This document shows positions 4,979 to 6,646 of a DNA stretch of 6,646 bases, piece after piece. The DNA is from Candidatus Omnitrophota bacterium (GTDB lineage Bacteria > Omnitrophota > Gorgyraeia > B26-G9), in assembly GCA_023136735.1 (NCBI GenBank), contig JAGLQQ010000027.1:1-6646 (forward strand). The letters run 5' to 3'. Made by a program: the position numbers and the translations under genes. Numbering within the stretch: position 1 is the first letter of the stretch; every line of letters starts with the position of its first letter. Below the pieces are notes generated by a model, which was not told the origin of the DNA, did not search any database, and saw only the letters and a list, made by a program, of their open reading frames with translations.

Positions 4979-5611
4979 TTATTCTCCCTTTTGCAAACGA
5001 GCTGTCAGCCCGTCAAGTGCTTTCTTGGTGATTATAATATTTTTATGCAATAAAACATCAAGCGCATTGATCATTTCTGGACGTTTTAAATCAACATCTT
5101 TAATGTTCCTCGATGAACGCACTACGCTTGCCTGTGCATTATCACAAACAAAAAGTGTTTTTTTCTCTAAGTTTAGAGCCTGGATTATCTTGGTAAAATC
5201 CTTAGTCTTACCTGAGTCCACCTTCAACTCTTCAAGTATTTTGACCAGGTTATCATTAAGCCTTGAGTTCAAACTGCAAATTAAAGCCTTTTTTTTCATT
5301 TTCTGAGGCAACTGATAAGAATAGTCGCGTGGATGAGGACCAAAAACAATACCGCCTTTTTTCCAAAGAGGACTGCGAGATGAACCTACTCGCGCCTTAC
5401 CTGTTCCCTTTTGACGCCAAGGCTTTGAATTTCCACCGCTTACATTAGCACGAGTTTTGGTGCTGGCTGTACCCTGGCGCTTGTTGGCCAGGTACATAAC
5501 GGTTGTCTGGTGCAACAATGACTTATTGACTTTACCATCAAAAACTTTTTCATCTAGATCGACTTCTCCGACCTCTTTTCCAGCTAAATTATTTATAGGG
5601 AGTGTAAACAT
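4979..5611 (-). CDS. rplD: Large-subunit ribosomal protein L4
   Basis: L4 lines the exit-tunnel constriction with L22. In E. coli it also represses its own S10 operon; that control depends on a leader before rpsJ that is not seen here. From the chosen ATG the product is 210 residues (E. coli 201). It begins MFTLPINNLAGKEVGEVDLD and has the tunnel-loop signature NSKPWRQKGTGKARVGSSRSP (61-81) followed by GGIVFGPHPRDYSYQLPQKM (86-105). The C-terminal Rossmann-like part includes KTLFVCDN and a closing KNIIITKKALDGL block. An upstream frame-open ATG at 5671 would add 20 residues and overlap rplC by about 59 nt; family length and the typical short N-terminus favour 5611, one nt after the rplC stop. 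Only a weak GAAG-type SD is visible, so initiation is probably coupled to rplC. Confidence 0.97.
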   Translation of the reverse strand: MFTLPINNLAGKEVGEVDLDEKVFDGKVNKSLLHQTTVMYLANKRQGTASTKTRANVSGGNSKPWRQKGTGKARVGSSRSPLWKKGGIVFGPHPRDYSYQLPQKMKKKALICSLNSRLNDNLVKILEELKVDSGKTKDFTKIIQALNLEKKTLFVCDNAQASVVRSSRNIKDVDLKRPEMINALDVLLHKNIIITKKALDGLTARLQKGE

Positions 5612-5612
5612 T

Positions 5613-6239
5613 TTACTTCTTCTTTGCCTTTCTAACTTCCAGATAAGATCCTTTATGTCCGGGGACGGCACCTTTTACCATCAGGATGTTCTTTTCTTTG
5701 TCAACTTTAATAATCTCTAAGCTCTGCACAGTTGTTCTGCGATGCCCCATATGTCCGGGTAAAGCATGTCCGCGCAATACGCGTCCTGGAGTGGTAGTCG
5801 CACCTATAGAACCCGGGCCTCTGTGATTCATACCACCATGAGTTCTTGGTCCACCGCTCCAACCATGTCGTTTCATCCCGCCCTGAAAACCCTTACCTAT
5901 GGACATGCCGCTAATATCCACAAAATCACCCTCTTTAAACAGATCAAGGTCTATTGCCTGCCCAACCTCAAATTGCTCGTCATCCTCGATGTGGATTTCG
6001 CGCAAAAATTTCTTAGGTGTTACATTGGCTTTTTTAAAATGCCCCGCTAATGCCCTTGTCGTGCGTTTTTCTTTTTTGTCCAGATAGCTAAGCTGTACTG
6101 CCCTATAGCCCTCTTTATCTTTTTCTTTTATCTGCACCACATAACACGGACCAGCGATTATAGAGGTAACCGAAATACATTTTCCGTCCTCTTTAAATAT
6201 CTGTGTCATTCCTGCTTTTTGTCCTAATATCCCTAACAT
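5613..6239 (-). CDS. rplC: Large-subunit ribosomal protein L3
   Basis: L3 is one of the two proteins that start 50S assembly, and its extended loop reaches the peptidyl-transferase centre. The 208-residue product (E. coli 209) begins MLGILGQKAGMTQIFKEDGK. It shows the conserved VDISGMSIGKGFQGGMKRHG (107-126) and SGGPRTHGGMNHRGPGSIG (128-146), then TPGRVLRGHALPGHMGHRRT (150-169), VQSLEIIKVDKEKNILMVKG (171-190) and AVPGHKGSYLEV (191-202). The site methylated on glutamine by PrmB in E. coli (GQNQTPG context) reads GATTTPG, so that glutamine is absent, as in many non-proteobacteria. ATG start with AAGGG (6247-6251) ending 7 nt upstream. Stop TAA, one nt before rplD. Confidence 0.98.
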   Translation of the reverse strand: MLGILGQKAGMTQIFKEDGKCISVTSIIAGPCYVVQIKEKDKEGYRAVQLSYLDKKEKRTTRALAGHFKKANVTPKKFLREIHIEDDEQFEVGQAIDLDLFKEGDFVDISGMSIGKGFQGGMKRHGWSGGPRTHGGMNHRGPGSIGATTTPGRVLRGHALPGHMGHRRTTVQSLEIIKVDKEKNILMVKGAVPGHKGSYLEVRKAKKK

Positions 6240-6300
6240 CTATTTACCCTTATCCTGCATTTATTTTCTTTTATTATTTAACATCTAAATTTTTTACTTA

Positions 6301-6606
6301 CTACTTGATCTCTACATCAACTCCAGCCGGCAAATCCAGTCTTTTCAGAGCATCTATTGTCTTGGCTGTGGGTTCAATGATTTCAAGCAAACGTTTATGT
6401 ATTCTCAGCTGAAATTGCTCACGCGATTTTTTATCAATCACTGGAGAGCGCAACACTGTATATAGTGACTTCCTAGTTGGAAGAGGCACAGGGCCGGAAA
6501 TTTTTGCTCCGGTTCGTTTAGCTGTATTTACAATCTCTTCTGCAGACTGATCCAGCACACGATGGTCATAAGCCTTTAACCTTATTCTAATTTTTTGTCC
6601 TGCCAT
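6301..6606 (-). CDS. rpsJ: Small-subunit ribosomal protein S10 (NusE)
   Basis: S10 lies in the small-subunit head and also acts as NusE in antitermination and in transcription-translation coupling through NusG/NusB. The 101-residue product (E. coli 103) begins MAGQKIRIRLKAYDHRVLDQ and has EIVNTAKRTGAKISGPVPLP (24-43), TRKSLYTVLRSP (44-55), QFQLRIHKRLLEIIEPTAKT (64-83) and the C-terminal IDALKRLDLPAGVDVEIK signature (84-101). A TTG at 6630 would lengthen it by eight residues, but AGAGGG (6615-6620) ends 8 nt before the ATG at 6606, and family alignment favours the ATG. The gene ends TAG directly followed in frame by TAA. Only 16 nt separate it from the putative tuf end, so there is no room for an S10-type leader. 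Confidence 0.98.
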   Translation of the reverse strand: MAGQKIRIRLKAYDHRVLDQSAEEIVNTAKRTGAKISGPVPLPTRKSLYTVLRSPVIDKKSREQFQLRIHKRLLEIIEPTAKTIDALKRLDLPAGVDVEIK

Positions 6607-6622
6607 CTTCTTTACCCTCTTC
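6607..6622 (-). promoter_or_regulatory. Ribosome binding region of rpsJ
   Basis: The 16-nt gap contains the purine-rich GAGGG core of the SD, which begins inside the preceding stop region. It is too short to hold a promoter or the structured leader known from the E. coli S10 operon, so rpsJ is likely co-transcribed with the upstream gene. Confidence 0.7.
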
Positions 6623-6646
6623 CTATTCAATAATGTCCGATATAAC
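6623..6646 (-). CDS. tuf: Probable 3' end of elongation factor Tu (only the last codons visible)
   Basis: In the frame ending with TAG at 6623-6625 the last seven residues are VISDIIE, which resembles the C-terminus of bacterial EF-Tu (GxGVVxxIIE-like, commonly ending in IIE or VIE). EF-Tu delivers aminoacyl-tRNA to the ribosome. The fused fusA-tuf-rpsJ arrangement is common, so the position supports the call. Seven residues are too few for proof, and most of the gene lies outside the window. Confidence 0.6.
   Translation of the reverse strand, partial: VISDIIE

Noticed and set aside
5612..5671. ATG extending rplD by 20 residues into rplC
   Set aside because: The extension has no match to the L4 N-terminus and is simply the other frame of the rplC end; the ATG at 5611 fits family length.
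6607..6630. TTG start extending rpsJ by eight residues
   Set aside because: The SD lies within the extension 8 nt before the ATG, and S10 proteins typically start at the MAGQKIRIRLK-like position.
1..6646. CRISPR array, insertion sequence, tRNA or rRNA gene, or novel accessory system
   Set aside because: No regularly spaced repeats, transposase-like frame or RNA gene pattern is visible. Nearly all sequence is accounted for by conserved ribosomal protein genes.

Overview
The window is a bacterial chromosomal ribosomal-protein cluster, the S10 operon running into the start of the spc operon, read entirely from the minus strand. In transcription order (high to low coordinate) it holds: the last codons of a gene that looks like tuf, then rpsJ (S10), rplC (L3), rplD (L4), rplW (L23), rplB (L2), rpsS (S19), rplV (L22), rpsC (S3), rplP (L16), rpmC (L29), rpsQ (S17), rplN (L14), rplX (L24) and the first two thirds of rplE (L5), cut by the left edge. 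All assignments rest on strong recall of conserved family motifs. No gene is broken, missing or out of the canonical order.

Layout. 6623-6646: putative EF-Tu tail. 3458-6606: S10, L3, L4, L23, L2, S19, mostly with gaps of 1-26 nt, apart from a 61-nt gap before rplC and a 76-nt gap before rplB that can form two hairpins. 3240-3457: an unusually long, structured 218-nt spacer between rpsS and rplV. 368-3239: L22, S3, L16, L29, S17, L14, L24, tightly packed apart from an 85-nt A-rich spacer before rpmC. 1-365: L5. Several Shine-Dalgarno (SD) sequences lie inside the end of the preceding gene, and rpsC/rplP share a base (TAATG), so translational coupling is likely. I see no convincing promoter or intrinsic terminator, consistent with one long co-transcribed unit.

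Organism. The genome is moderately AT-rich and clearly bacterial: SD-led genes, bacterial-type ribosomal proteins, and three GTG starts that I assign (rpsC, rplB, rplW). A tuf-like gene directly ahead of rpsJ suggests a fused str-S10 layout, common in many phyla. L24 keeps four cysteines and L22 has a Lys/Ala/Pro-rich tail. My low-confidence leaning is an uncultured lineage such as Omnitrophota or Elusimicrobiota; the window does not settle it.

Together these proteins build the ribosome. L3, L4, L22, L2, L23 and L16 line the peptidyl-transferase centre, exit tunnel and tRNA path. L24 and L29 sit near the tunnel exit, L14 at the subunit interface, and S3, S10, S17 and S19 in the small subunit. 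I found no previously undescribed system. The parts most worth a second look are the rpsS-rplV spacer and the rplW-rplB hairpin pair, neither of which is explained by coding sequence.
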